Assembly: GCF_016920785.2 (NCBI RefSeq)
Contig: NW_024610456.1
Coordinates: 20,699-84,698 of the forward strand
DNA length: 64,000 bases
DNA from: Ixodes scapularis
Lineage: Eukaryota > Arthropoda > Arachnida > Ixodida > Ixodidae
Direction: 5' to 3'
Made by a program: the position numbers and the translations under genes. Shown here piece by piece: positions 49,801 to 61,970 of the stretch; position 1 is the stretch's first letter, and each line of letters opens with the position of its first letter. A model generated the notes under the pieces. The model made no database searches. It was not told the origin of the DNA and saw nothing but the letters and a program-made list of their open reading frames with translations.

Positions 49801-52029
49801 GGTGAACGAATAAAACGGCGCCAAACGTCTCTCGTCAGGCCGTGCTCTGTCCAATAATTCGCTTTCACCGAGGCAATAGCCGAGATCGTGGTCACGGTGA
49901 ACGAATAAATCCGCGCCGAACGTCTCTTGTCAGGCCGTGCTCTCTCCAATAATTCGCTTTCACCGAGGCAATAGCCGAGATCGTGGTCACGGTGAACGAA
50001 TAAAACGGCGCCAAACGTCTCTCGTCAGGCCGTGCTCTCTCCAATAATTCGCTTTCACCGAGGCAATAGCCGAGATCGTGGTCACGGTGAACGAATAAAA
50101 CGGCGCCAAACGTCTCTCGTCAGGCCGTGCTCTCTCCAATAATTCGCTTTCACCGAGGCAATAGCCGAGATCGTGGTCACGGTGAACGAATAAAACGGCG
50201 CCAAACGTCTCTCGTCAGGCCGTGCTCTCTCCAATAATTCGCTTTCACCGAGGCAATAGCCGAGATCGTGGTCACGGTGAACGAATAAAACGGCGCCAAA
50301 CGTCTCTCGTCAGGCCGTGCTCTCTCCAATAATTCGCTTTCACCGAGGCAATAGCCGAGATCGTGGTCACGGTGAACGAATAAAACGGCGCCAAACGTCT
50401 CTCGTCAGGCCGTGCTCTCTCCAATAATTCGCTTTCACCGAGGCAATAGCCGAGATCGTGGTCACGGTGAACGAATAAAACGGCGCCAAACGTCTCTCGT
50501 CAGGCCGTGCTCTCTCCAATAATTCGCTTTCACCGATGCAATAGCCGAGATCGTGGTCACGGTGAACGAATAAAACGGCGCCAAACGTCTCTCGTCAGGC
50601 CGTGCTCTCTCCAATAATTCGCTTTCACCGAGGCAATAGCCGAGATCGTGGTCACGGTGAACGAATAAAACCGCGCCGAACGTCTCTCGTCAGGCCGTGC
50701 TCTCTCCAATAATTCGCTTTCACCGAGGCAATAGCCGAGATCGTGGTCACGGTGAACGAATAAAACGGCGCCAAACGTCTCTCGTCTGGCCGTGCTCTCT
50801 CCAATAATTCGCTTTCACCGAGGCAATAGCCGAGATCGTGGTCACGGTGAACGAATAAAACGGCGCCAAACGTCTCTCGTCAGGCCGTGCTCTCTCCAAT
50901 AATTCGCTTTCACCGAGGCAATAGCCGAGATCGTGGTCACGGTGAACGAATAAAACGGCGCCAAACGTCTCTCGTCAGGCCGTGCTCTCTCCAATAATTC
51001 GCTTTCACCGAGGCAATAGCTGAGATCGTGGTCACGGTGAACGAATAAAACGGCGCCAAACGTCTCTCGTCATGCCGTGCTCTCTCCAATATTTCGCTTT
51101 CACCGAGGCAATAGCCGAGATCGTGGTCACGGTGAACGAATAAAACGGCGCCAAACGTCTCTCGTCAGGCCGTGCTCTCTCCAATAATTCGCTTTCACCG
51201 AGGCAATAGCCGAGATCGTGGTCACGGTGAACGAATAAAACGGCGCCAAACGTCTCTCGTCAGGCCGTGCTCTCTCCAATAATTCGCTTTCACCGAGGCA
51301 ATAGCCGAGATCGTGGTCACGGTGAACGAATAAAAGGGCGCCGAACGTCTCTCGTCAGGCCGTGCTCTCTCCAATAATTCGCTTTCACCGAGGCAATAGC
51401 CGAGATCGTGGTCACGGTGAACGAATAAAACGGCGCCAAACGTCTCTCGTCAGGCGGTGCTCTCTCCAATAATTCGGTTTCACCGAGGCAATAACCGAGA
51501 TCGTGGTCACGGTGAACGAATAAAACCGCGCCGAACGTCTCTCGTCAGGCCGTGCTCTCTCCAATAATTCGCTTTCACCGAGACAATAGCCGAGATCGTG
51601 GTCACGGTGAACGAATAAAACGGCGCCAAACGTCTTTCGTCAGGCCGTGCTCTCTCCAATAATTCGCTTTCACCGAGGCAATAGCCGAGATCGTGGTCAC
51701 GGTGAACGAATAAAACGGCGCCAAACGTCTCTCGTCAGGCCGTGCTCTGTCCAATAATTCGCTTTCACCGAGGCAATAGCCGAGATCGTGGTCACGGTGA
51801 ACGAATAAAACCGCGCCGAACGTCTCTCGTCAGGCCGTGCTCTCTCCAATAATTCGCTTTCACCCAGGCAATAGCCGAGATCGTGGTCACGGTGAACGAA
51901 TAAAACGGCGCCAAACGTCTCTCGTCAGGCCGTGCTCTCTCCAATAATTCGCTTTCACCGAGGCAATAGCCGAGATCGTGGTCACGGTGAACGAATAAAA
52001 CCGCGCCGAACGTCTCTCGTCAGGCCGTG
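46866..52029. repeat. 65-66-mer macro-repeat, copy 2
   Basis: Carries the same marker order at about 47,123, 48,391, 48,490, 48,932, 49,152, 49,552, 49,849, 49,923, 51,018 and 51,088. The sequence of CCGCGCCG and GGCGCCA monomers agrees almost one for one from 46.9 to 51.1 kb. After that two monomers are missing relative to copy 1 before the CTCTGTCC marker (45,663 versus 51,749). It has far fewer indels than copy 1. Its last part overlaps the 18-mer duplication. Confidence 0.87.
50320..52029. repeat. 18-mer macro-repeat, copy 1 (1,710 bp)
   Basis: Repeats at exactly +1,710 bp (18 x 95). Shared rare variants are CCGATGC near 50,535, CGTCTGGCC near 50,784, AGCTGAG at 51,018, CATGCCG near 51,071 with AATATTTCG, AGGCGGTG with TTCGGTTTC and ATAACCG at 51,451-51,497, GAGACAATAG near 51,580 and CTCTGTCC at 51,749. 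Confidence 0.93.
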
Positions 52030-53610
52030 CTCTCTCCAATAATTCGCTTTCACCGAGGCAATATCCGAGATCGTGGTCACGGTGAACGAATAAAACGGCG
52101 CCAAACGTCTCTCGTCAGGCCGTGCTCTCTCCAATAATTCGCTTTCACCGAGGCAATAGCCGAGATCGTGGTCACGGTGAACGAATAAAACGGCGCCAAA
52201 CGTCTCTCGTCAGGCCGTGCTCTCTCCAATAATTCGCTTTCACCGATGCAATAGCCGAGATCGTGGTCACGGTGAACGAATAAAACGGCGCCAAACGTCT
52301 CTCGTCAGGCCGTGCTCTCTCCAATAATTCGCTTTCACCGAGGCAATAGCCGAGATCGTGGTCACGGTGAACGAATAAAACCCCGCCGAACGTCTCTCGT
52401 CAGGCCGTGCTCTCTCCAATAATTCGCTTTCACCGAGGCAATAGCCGAGATCGTGGTCACGGTGAACGAATAAAACGGCGCCAAACGTCTCTCGTCTGGC
52501 CGTGCTCTCTCCAATAATTCGCTTTCACCGAGGCAATAGCCGAGATCGTGGTCACGGTGAATGAATAAAACGGCGCCAAACGTCTCTCGTCAGGCCGTGC
52601 TCTCTCCAATAATTCGCTTTCACCGAGGCAATAGCCGAGATCGTGGTCACGGTGAACGAATAAAACGGCGCCAAACGTCTCTCGTCAGGCCGTGCTCTCT
52701 CCAATAATTCGCTTTCACCGAGGCAATAGCTGAGATCGTGGTCACGGTGAACGAATAAAACGGCGCCAAACGTCTCTCGTCATGCCGTGCTCTCTCCAAC
52801 ATTTCGCTTTCACCGAGGCAATAGCCGAGATCGTGGTCACGGTGAACGAATAAAACGGCGCCAAACGTCTCTCGTCAGGCCGTGCTCTCTCCAATAATTC
52901 GCTTTCACCGAGGCAATAGCCGAGATCGTGGTCACGGTGAACGAATAAAACGGCGCCAAACGTCTCTCGTCAGGCCGTGCTCTCTCCAATAATTCGCTTT
53001 CACCGAGGCAATAGCCGAGATCGTGGTCACGGTGAACGAATAAAACGGCGCCGAACGTCTCTCGTCAGGCCGTGCTCTCTCCAATAATTCGCTTTCACCG
53101 AGGCAATAGCCGAGATCGTGGTCACGGTGAACGAATAAAACGGCGCCAAACGTCTCTCGTCAGGCGGTGCTCTCTCCAATAATTCGGTTTCACCGAGGCA
53201 ATAACCGAGATCGTGGTCACGGTGAACGAATAAAACCGCGCCGAACGTCTCTCGTCAGGCCGTGCTCTCTCCAATAATTCGCTTTCACCGAGACAATAGC
53301 CGAGATCGTGGTCACGGTGAACGAATAAATCGGCGCCAAACGTCTCTCGTCAGGCCGTGCTCTCTCCAATAATTCGCTTTCACCGAGGCAATAGCCGAGA
53401 TCGTGGTCACGGTGAACGAATAAAACGGCGCCAAACGTCTCTCGTCAGGCCGTGCTCTGTCCAATAATTCGCTTTCACCGAGGCAATAGCCGAGATCGTG
53501 GTCACGGTGAACGAATAAAACCGCGCCGAACGTCTCTCGTCAGGCCGTGCTCTCTCCAATAATTCGCTTTCACCGAGGCAATAGCCGAGATCGTGGTCAC
53601 GGTGAACGAA
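52030..53610. repeat. 18-mer macro-repeat, copy 2
   Basis: Second copy, with the same markers at 52,245, about 52,494, 52,728, 52,781, 53,161-53,207, 53,290 and 53,459. Private changes include CCCCGCC near 52,381, GTGAATGAAT near 52,559 and CAACATTTCG near 52,798. Correspondence stops near 53,611. Confidence 0.92.
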
Positions 53611-56600
53611 TAAAACCGCGCCGAACGTCTCTCGTCAGGCCGTGCTCTCTCCAATAATTCGCTTTCACCGAGGCAATATCCGAGATCGTGGTCACGGTGA
53701 ACGAATAAAACGGCGCCAAACGTCTCTCGTCAGGCCGTGGTCTCTCCAATAATTCGCTTTCACCGAGGCAATAGCCGAGATCGTGGTCACGGTGAACGAA
53801 TAAAACGGCGCCAAACATCTCTCGTCAGGCCGTGCTCTCTCCAATAATTCGCTTTCACCGAGGCAATAGCCGAGATCGTGGCCACGGTGAACGAATAAAA
53901 CGGCGCCAAACGTCTCTCGTCAGGCCGTGCTCTCTCCAATAATTCGCTTTCACCGAGGCAATAGCTGAGATCGTGGTCACGGTGAACGAATAAAACGGCG
54001 CCAAACGTCTCTCGTCAGGCCATGCTCTCTCCAATAATTCGCTTTCACCGAGGCAATAGCCGAGATCGTGGTCACGGTGAACGAATAAAACGGCGCCAAA
54101 CGTCTCTCGTCAGGCCGTGCTCTCTCCAATAATTCGCTTTCACCGAGGCAATAGCCGAGATCGTGGTCACGGTGAACGAATAAAACGGCGCCAAACGTCT
54201 CTCGTCAGGCCGTGCTCTCTCCAATAATTCGCTTTCACCGAGGCAATAGCCGAGATCGTGGTCACGGTGAACGAATAAAACGGCGCAAAACGTCTCTCGT
54301 CAGGCCGTGCTCTCTCCAATAATTCGCTTTCACCGAGGCAATAGCCGAGATCGTGGTCACGGTGAACGAATAAAACCGCGCCGAACGTCTCTCGTCAGGC
54401 CGTGCTCTCTCCAATAATTCGCTTTCACCGAGGCAATAGCCAAGATCGTGGTCACGGTGAACGAATAAAACGGCGCCAAACGTCTCTCGTCAGGCCGTGC
54501 TCTCTCCAATAATTCGCTTTCACCGAGGCAATAGCCGAGATCGTGGTCACGGTGAACGAATAAAACGGCGCCAAACGTCTCTCGTCAGGCCGTGCTCTCT
54601 CCAATAATTCGCTTTCACCGAGGCAATAGCCGAGATCGTGGTCACGGTGAACGAATAAAACGGCGCCAAACGTCTCTCGTCAGGCCGTGCTCTCTCCAAT
54701 AATTCGCTTTCACCGAGGCAATAGCCGAGATCGTGGTCACGGTGAACGAATAAAACCGCGCCGAACGTCTCTCGTCAGGCCGTGCTCTCTCCAATAATTC
54801 GCTTTCACCGAGGCAATAGCCGAGATCGTGGTCACGGTGAACGAATAAAACGGCGCCAAACGTCTCTCGTCAGGCCGTGCTCTCTCCAATAATTCGCTTT
54901 CACCGAGGCAATAGCCGAGATCGTGGTCACGGTGAACGAATAAAACCGCGCCGAACGTCTCTCGTCAGGCCGTGCTCTCTCCAATAATTCGCTTTCACCG
55001 AGGCAATAGCCGAGATCGTGGTCACGGTGAACGAATAAAACGGCGCCAAACGTCTCTCGTCAGGCCGTGCTCTCTCCAATAATTCGCTTTCACCGAGGCA
55101 ATAGCCGAGATCCTGGTCACGGTGAACGAATAAAACGGCGGCAAACGTCTCTCGTCAGGCCGTGCTCTCTCCAATAATTCGCTTTCACCGAGGCAATAGC
55201 CGAGATCGTGGTCACGGTGAACGAATAAAACGGCGCAAAACGTCTCTCGTCAGGCCGTGCTCTCTCCAATAATTCGCTTTCACCGAGGCAATAGCCGAGA
55301 TCGTGGTCACGGTGAACGAATAAAACCGCGCCGAACGTCTCTCGTCAGGCCGTGCTCTCTCCAATAATTCGCTTTCACCGAGGCAATAGCCGAGATCGTG
55401 GTCACGGTGAACGAATAAAACGGCGCCAAACGTCTCTCGTCAGGCCGTGCTCTCTCCAATAATTCGCTTTCACCGAGGCAATAGCCGAGATCGTGGTCAC
55501 GGTGAACGAATAAAACGGCGCCAAACGTCTCTCGTCAGGCCGTGCTCTCTCCAATAATTCGCTTTCACCGAGGCAATAGCTGAGATCGTGGTCACGGTGA
55601 ACGAATAAAACGGCGCCAAACGTCTCTCGTCAGGCCGTGCTCTCTCCAATAATTCGCTTTCACCGAGGCAATAGCCGTGATCGTGGTCACGGTGAACGAA
55701 TAAAACGGCGCCAAACGTCTCTCGTCAGGCCGTGCTCTCTCCAATAATTCGCTTTCACCGAGGCAATAGCCGAGATCGTGGTCACGGTGAACGAATAAAA
55801 CGGCGCCAAACGTCTCTCGTCAGGCCGTGCTCTCTCCAATAATTCGCTTTCACCGAGGCAATAGCCGAGATCGTGGTCACGGTGAACGAATAAAACGGCG
55901 CCAAACGTCTCTCGTCAGGCCGTGCTCTCTCCAATAATTCGCTTTCACCGAGGCAATAGCCGAGATCGTGGTCACGGTGAACGAATAAAACCGCGCCGAA
56001 CGTCTCTCGTCAGGCCGTGCTCTCTCCAATAATTCGCTTTCACCGAGGCAATAGCCGAGATCGTGGTCACGGTGAACGAATAAAACGGCGCCAAACGTCT
56101 CTCGTCAGGCCGTGCTCTCTCCAATAATTCGCTTTCACCGAGGCAATAGCCGAGATCGTGGTCACGGTGAACGAATAAAACCGCGCCGAACGTCTCTCGT
56201 CAGGTCGTGCTCTCTCCAATAATTCGCTTTCACCGAGGCAATAGCCGAGATCGTGGTCACGGTGAACGAATAAAACGGCGCCAAACGTCTCTCGTCAGGC
56301 CGTGCTCTCTCCAATAATTCGCTTTCACCGAGGCAATAGCCGAGATCGTGGTCACGGTGAACGAATAAAACGGCGCCAAACGTCTCTCGTCAGGCCGTGC
56401 TCTCTCCAATAATTCGCTTTCACCGAGGCAATAGCCGAGATCGTGGTCACGGTGAACGAATAAAACGGCGCAAAACGTCTCTCGTCAGGCCGTGCTCTCT
56501 CCAATAATTCGCTTTCACCGAGGCAATAGCCGAGATCGTGGTCACGGTGAACGAATAAAACCGCGCCGAACGTCTCTCGTCAGGCCGTGCTCTCTCCAAT

Positions 56601-59419
56601 AATTCGCTTTCACCGAGGCAATAGCCGAGATCGTGGTCACGGTGAACGAATAAAACGGCGCCAAACGTCTCTAGTCAGGCCGTGCTCTCTCCAATAATTC
56701 GCTTTCACCGAGGCAATAGCCGAGATCGTGGTCACGGTGAACGAATAAAACGGCGCCAAACGTCTCTCGTCAGGCCGTGCTCTCTCCAATAATTCGCTTA
56801 CACCGAGGCAATAGCCGAGATCGTGGTCACGGTGAACGAATAAAACGGCGCAAAACGTCTCTCGTCAGGCCGTGCTCTCTCCAATAATTCGCTTTCACCG
56901 AGGCAATAGCCGAGATCGTGGTCACTGTGAACGAATAAAACCGCGCCGAACGTCTCTCGTCAGGCCGTGCTCTCTCCAATAATTCGCTTTCACCGAGGCA
57001 ATAGCCGAGATCGTGGTCACGGTGAACGAATAAAACGGCGCCAAACGTCTCTCGTCAGGCCGTGCTCTCTCCAATAATTCGCTTTCACCGAGGCAATAGC
57101 CGAGATCGTGGTCACGGTGAACGAATAAAACGGCGCCAAACGTCTCTCGTCAGGCCGTGCTCTCTCCAATAATTCGCTTTCACCGAGGCAATAGCTGAGA
57201 TCGTGGTCACGGTGAACGAATAAAACGGCGCCAAACGTCTCTCGTCAGGCCGTGCTCTCTCCAATAATTCGCTTTCACCGAGGCAATAGCCGAGATCGTG
57301 GTCACGGTGAACGAATAAAACGGCGCCAAACGTCTCTCGTCAGGCCGTGCTCTCTCCAATAATTCGCTTTCACCGAGGCAATAGCCGAGATCGTGGTCAC
57401 GGTGAACGAATAAAACGGCGCCAAACGTCTCTCGTCAGGCCGTGCTCTCTCCAATAATTCGCTTTCACCGAGGCAATAGCCGAGATCATGGTCACGGTGA
57501 ACGAATAAAACGGCGCCAAACGTCTCTCGTCAGGCCGTGCTCTCTCCACTAATTCGCTTTCACCGAGGCAATAGCCGAGATCGTGGTCACGGTGAACGAA
57601 TAAAACCGCGCCGAACGTCTCTCGTCAGGCCGTGCTCTCTCCAATAATTCGCTTTCACCGAGGCAATAGCCGAGATCGTGGTCACGGTGAACGAATAAAA
57701 CGGCGCCAAACGTCTCTCGTCAGGCCGTGCTCTCTCCAATAATTCGCTTTCACCGAGGCAATAGCCGAGATCGTGGTCACGGTGAACGAATAAAACCGCG
57801 CCGAACGTCTCTCGTCAGGCCGTGCTCTCTCCAATAATTCGCTTTCACCGAGGCAATAGCCGAGATCGTGGTCACGGTGAACGAATAAAACGGCGCCAAA
57901 CGTCTCTCGTCAGGCCGTGCTCTCTCCAATAATTCGCTTTCACCGATGCAATAGCCGAGATCGTGGTCACGGTGAACGAATAAAACGGCGCCAAACGTCT
58001 CTCGTCAGGCCGTGCTCTCTCCAATAATTCGCTTTCACCGAGGCAATAGCCGAGATCGTGGTCACGGTGAACGAATAAAACGGCGCAAAACGTCTCTCGT
58101 CAGGCCGTGCTCTCTCCAATAATTCGCTTTCACCGAGGCAATAGCCGAGATCGTGGTCACTGTGAACGAATAAAACCGCGCCGAACGTCTCTCGTCAGGC
58201 CGTGCTCTCTCCAATAATTCGCTTTCACCGAGGCAATAGCCGAGATCGTGGTCACGGTGAACGAATAAAACGGCGCCAAACGTCTCTCGTCAGGCCGTGC
58301 TCTCTCCAATAATTCGCTTTCACCGAGGCAATAGCCGAGATCGTGGTCACGGTGAACGAATAAAACGGCGCCAAACGTCTCTCGTCAGGCCGTGCTCTCT
58401 CCAATAATTCGCTTTCACCGAGGCAATAGCTGAGATCGTGGTCACGGTGAACGAATAAAACGGCGCCAAACGTCTCTCGTCAGGCCGTGCTCTCTCCAAT
58501 AATTCGCTTTCACCGAGGCAATAGCCGAGATCGTGGTCACGGTGAACGAATAAAACGGCGCCAAACGTCTCTCGTCAGGCCGTGCTCTCTCCAATAATTC
58601 GCTTTCACCGAGGCAATAGCCGAGATCGTGGTCACGGTGAACGAATAAAACCGCGCCAAACGTCTCTCGTCAGGCCGTGCTCTCTCCAATAATTCGCTTT
58701 CACCGAGGCAATAGCCGAGATCGTGGTCACGGTGAACGAATAAAACCGCGCCGAACGTCTCTCGTCAGGCCGTGCTCTCTCCAATAATTCGCTTTCACCG
58801 AGGCAATAGCCGAGATCGTGGTCACGGTGAACGAATAAAACGGCGCCGAACGTCTCTCGTCAGGCCGTGCTCTCTCCAATAATTCGCTTTCACCGAGGCA
58901 ATAGCCGAGATCGTGGTCACGGTGAACGAATAAAACGGCGCCAAACGTCTCTCGTCAGGCCGTGCTCTCTCCAATAATTCGCTTTCACCGAGGCAATAGC
59001 CGAGATCGTGGTCACGGTGAACGAATAAAACGGCGCCAAACGTCTCTCGTCAGGCCGTGCTCTTTCCAATAATTCGCTTTCACCGAGGCAATAGCCGAGA
59101 TCGTGGTCACGGTGAACGAATAAAACGGCGCCAAACGTCTCTCGTCAGGCCGTGCTCTCTCCAATAATTCGCTTTCACCGAGGCAATAGCCGAGATCGTG
59201 GTCACGGTGAACGAATAAAACCGCGCCAAACGTCTCTCGTCAGGCCGTGCTCTCTCCAATAATTCGCTTTCACCGAGGCAATAGCCGAGATCGTGGTCAC
59301 GGTGAACGAATAAAACGGCGCCAAACGTCTCTCGTCAGGCCGTGCTCTCTCCAATAATTCGCTTTCACCGAGGCAATAGCCGAGATCGTGGTCACGGTGA
59401 ACGAATAAAACCGCGCCGA
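53611..59419. repeat. Satellite zone with irregular 10-, 13- and 17-monomer spacings
   Basis: About 61 monomers, mainly GGCGCCA with regularly interspersed CCGCGCCG. The rare GGCGCAAAACG monomer occurs at 54,284, 55,234, 56,469, 56,849 and 58,084, with gaps of 10, 13, 4 and 13 monomers, and is followed each time by a CCGCGCCG monomer. AGCTGAG recurs at 55,578, 57,193 and 58,428 (17 and 13 monomers). A partial 1,235-bp duplication covers about 56,750-57,400 and 57,985-58,640, with shared CACTGTGAA at 56,923 and 58,158. Confidence 0.8.
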
Positions 59420-61970
59420 ACGTCTCTCGTCAGGCCGTGCTCTCTCCAATAATTCGCTTTCACCGAGGCAATAGCCGAGATCGTGGTCACGGTGAACGAA
59501 TAAAACGGCGCCAAACGTCTCTCGTCAGGCCGTGCTCTCTCCAATAATTCGCTTTCACCGAGGCAATAGCCGAGATCGTGGTCACGGTGAACGAATAAAA
59601 CGGCGCCAAACGTCTCTCGTCAGGCCGTGCTCTCTCCAATAATTCGCTTTCACCGAGGCAATAGCCGAGATCGTGGTCACGGTGAACGAATAAAACGGCG
59701 CCAAACGTCTCTCGTCAGGCCGTGCTCTCTCCAATAATTCGCTTTCACCGAGGCAATAGCCGAGATCGTGGTCACGGTGAACGAATAAAACGGCGCCAAA
59801 CGTCTCTCGTCAGGCCGTGCTCTCTCCAATAATTCACTTTCACCGAGGCAATAGCCGAGATCGTGGTCACGGTGAACGAATAAAACGGTGCCAAACGTCT
59901 CTCGTCAGGCCGTGCTCTCTCCAATAATTCGCTTTCACCGAGGCAATAGCCGAGATCGTGGTCACGGTGAACGAATAAAACCGCGCCGAACATCTCTCGT
60001 CAGGCCGTGCTCTCTCCAATAATTCGCTTTCACCGAAGCAATAGCCGAGATCGTGGTCACGGTGAACGAATAAAACGGCGCCGAACGTCTCTCGTCAGGC
60101 CGTGCTCTCTCCAATAATTCGCTTTCACCGAGGCAATAGCCGAGATCGTGGTCACGGTGAACGAATAAAACGGCGCCAAACGTCTCTCGTCAGGCCGTGC
60201 TCTCTCCAATAATTCGCTTTCACCGAGGCAATAGCCGAGATCGTGGTCACGGTGAAAGAATAAAACCGCGCCGAACGTCTCTCGTCAGGCCGTGCTCTCT
60301 CCAATAATTCGCTTTCACCGAGGCAATAGCCGAGATCGTGGTCACGGTGAACGAATAAAACGGCGCCGAACGTCTCTCGTCAGGCCGTGCTCTCTCCAAT
60401 AATTCGCTTTCACCGAGGCAATAGCCGAGATCGTGGTCACGGTGAACGAATAAAACGGCGCCAAACGTCTCTCGTCAGGCCGTGCTCTCTCCAATAATTC
60501 GCTTTCACCGAGGCAATAGCCGAGATCGTGGTCACGGTGAACGAATAAAACCGCGCCGAACGTCTCTCGTCAGGCCGTGCTCTCTCCAATAATTCGCTTT
60601 CACCGAGGCAATAGCCGAGATCGTGGTCACGGTGAACGAATAAAACGGCGCCAAACGTCTCTCGTCAGGCCGTGCTCTCTCCAATAATTCGCTTTCACCG
60701 AGGCAATAGCCGAGATCGTGGTCACGGTGAACGAATAAAACGGCGCCAAACGTCTCTCGTCAGGCCGTGCTCTCTCCAATAATTCGCTTTCACCGAGGCA
60801 ATAGCCGAGATCGTGGTCACGGTGAACGAATAAAACGGCGCCAAACGTCTCTCGTCAGGCCGTGCTCTCTCCAATAATTCGCTTTCACCGAGGCAATAGC
60901 CGAGATCGTGGTCACGGTGAACGAATAAAACGGCGCCAAACGTCTCTCGTCAGGCCGTGCTCTCTCCAATAATTCGCTTTCACCGAGGCAATAGCCGAGA
61001 TCGTAGTCACGGTGAACGAATAAAACGGCGCCAAACGTCTCTCGTCAGGCCGTGCTCGCTCCAATAATTCGCTTTCACCGAGGCAATAGCCGATGAACGA
61101 ATAAAACGGCGCCAGACGTCTCTCGTCAGGCCGTGCTCTCTCCAATAATTCGCTTTCACCGAGGCAATAGCCGAGATCGTGGTCACGGTGAACGAATAAA
61201 ACCGCGCCGAACGTCTCTCGTCAGGCCGTGCTCTCTCCAATAATTCGCTTTCACCGAGGCAATAGCCGAGATCGTGGTCACGGTGAACGAATAAAACGGC
61301 GCCGAACGTCTCTCGTCAGGCCGTGCCCTCTCCAATAATTCGCTTTCACCGAGGCAATAGCCGAGATCGTGGTCACGGTGAACGAATGAAACGGCGCCGA
61401 ACGTCTCTCGTCAGGCCATGCTCTCTCCAATAATTCGCTTTCACCGAGGCAATAGCCGAGATCGTGGTCACGGTGAACGAATAAAACCGCGCCGAACGTC
61501 TCTCGTCAGGCCGTGCTCTCTCCAATAATTCGCTTTCACCGAGGCAATAGCCGAGATCGTGGTCACGGTGAACGAATAAAACGGCGCCGAACGTCTCTCG
61601 TCAGGCCGTGCTCGCTCCAATAATTTGCTTTCACCAAGGCAATAGCCGAGATCGTGGTCACGGTGAACGAATAAAACGGCGCCAAACGTCTCTCGTCAGG
61701 CCGTGCTCTCTCCAATAATTCGCTTTCACCGAGGCAATAGCCGAGATCGTAGTCACGGTGAACGAATAAAACGGCGCCAAACGTCTCTCGTCAGGCCGTG
61801 CTCTCTCCAATAATTCGCTTTCACCGAGGCAATAGCCGAGATCGTGGTCACGGTGAACGAATAAAACCGCGCCGAACGTCTCTCGTCAGGACGTGCTCTC
61901 TCCAATAATTCGCTTTCACCGAGGCAATAGCCGAGATCGTGGTCACGGTGAACGAATAAAACGGCGCCAA
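59420..61970. repeat. 27-mer macro-repeat with 14-bp deletion, copy 1 (2,551 bp)
   Basis: Repeats at +2,551 bp (27 x 95 minus 14). Ordered markers are AATTCACTTT near 59,831, GGTGCCA near 59,887, GAACATCTC near 59,989, CCGAAGC near 60,035, GTGAAAGAA near 60,253, ATCGTAGTC near 61,001, CTCGCTCC near 61,056, the deletion at 61,094, GCCAGACG near 61,112, GTGCCCTC near 61,323 and CGAATGAAAC near 61,384. It is unrelated in markers to the 27-mer at 27-31.6 kb, although it has the same monomer number. Confidence 0.93.
61088..61100. other. 14-bp internal deletion in a monomer
   Basis: GCCGA is joined directly to TGAACG, removing monomer positions 8-21 (GATCGTGGTCACGG). This gives an 81-bp monomer and destroys the right arm of the inverted repeat. 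The identical junction at 63,645 shows that the deletion predates the macro-repeat duplication. Confidence 0.95.
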
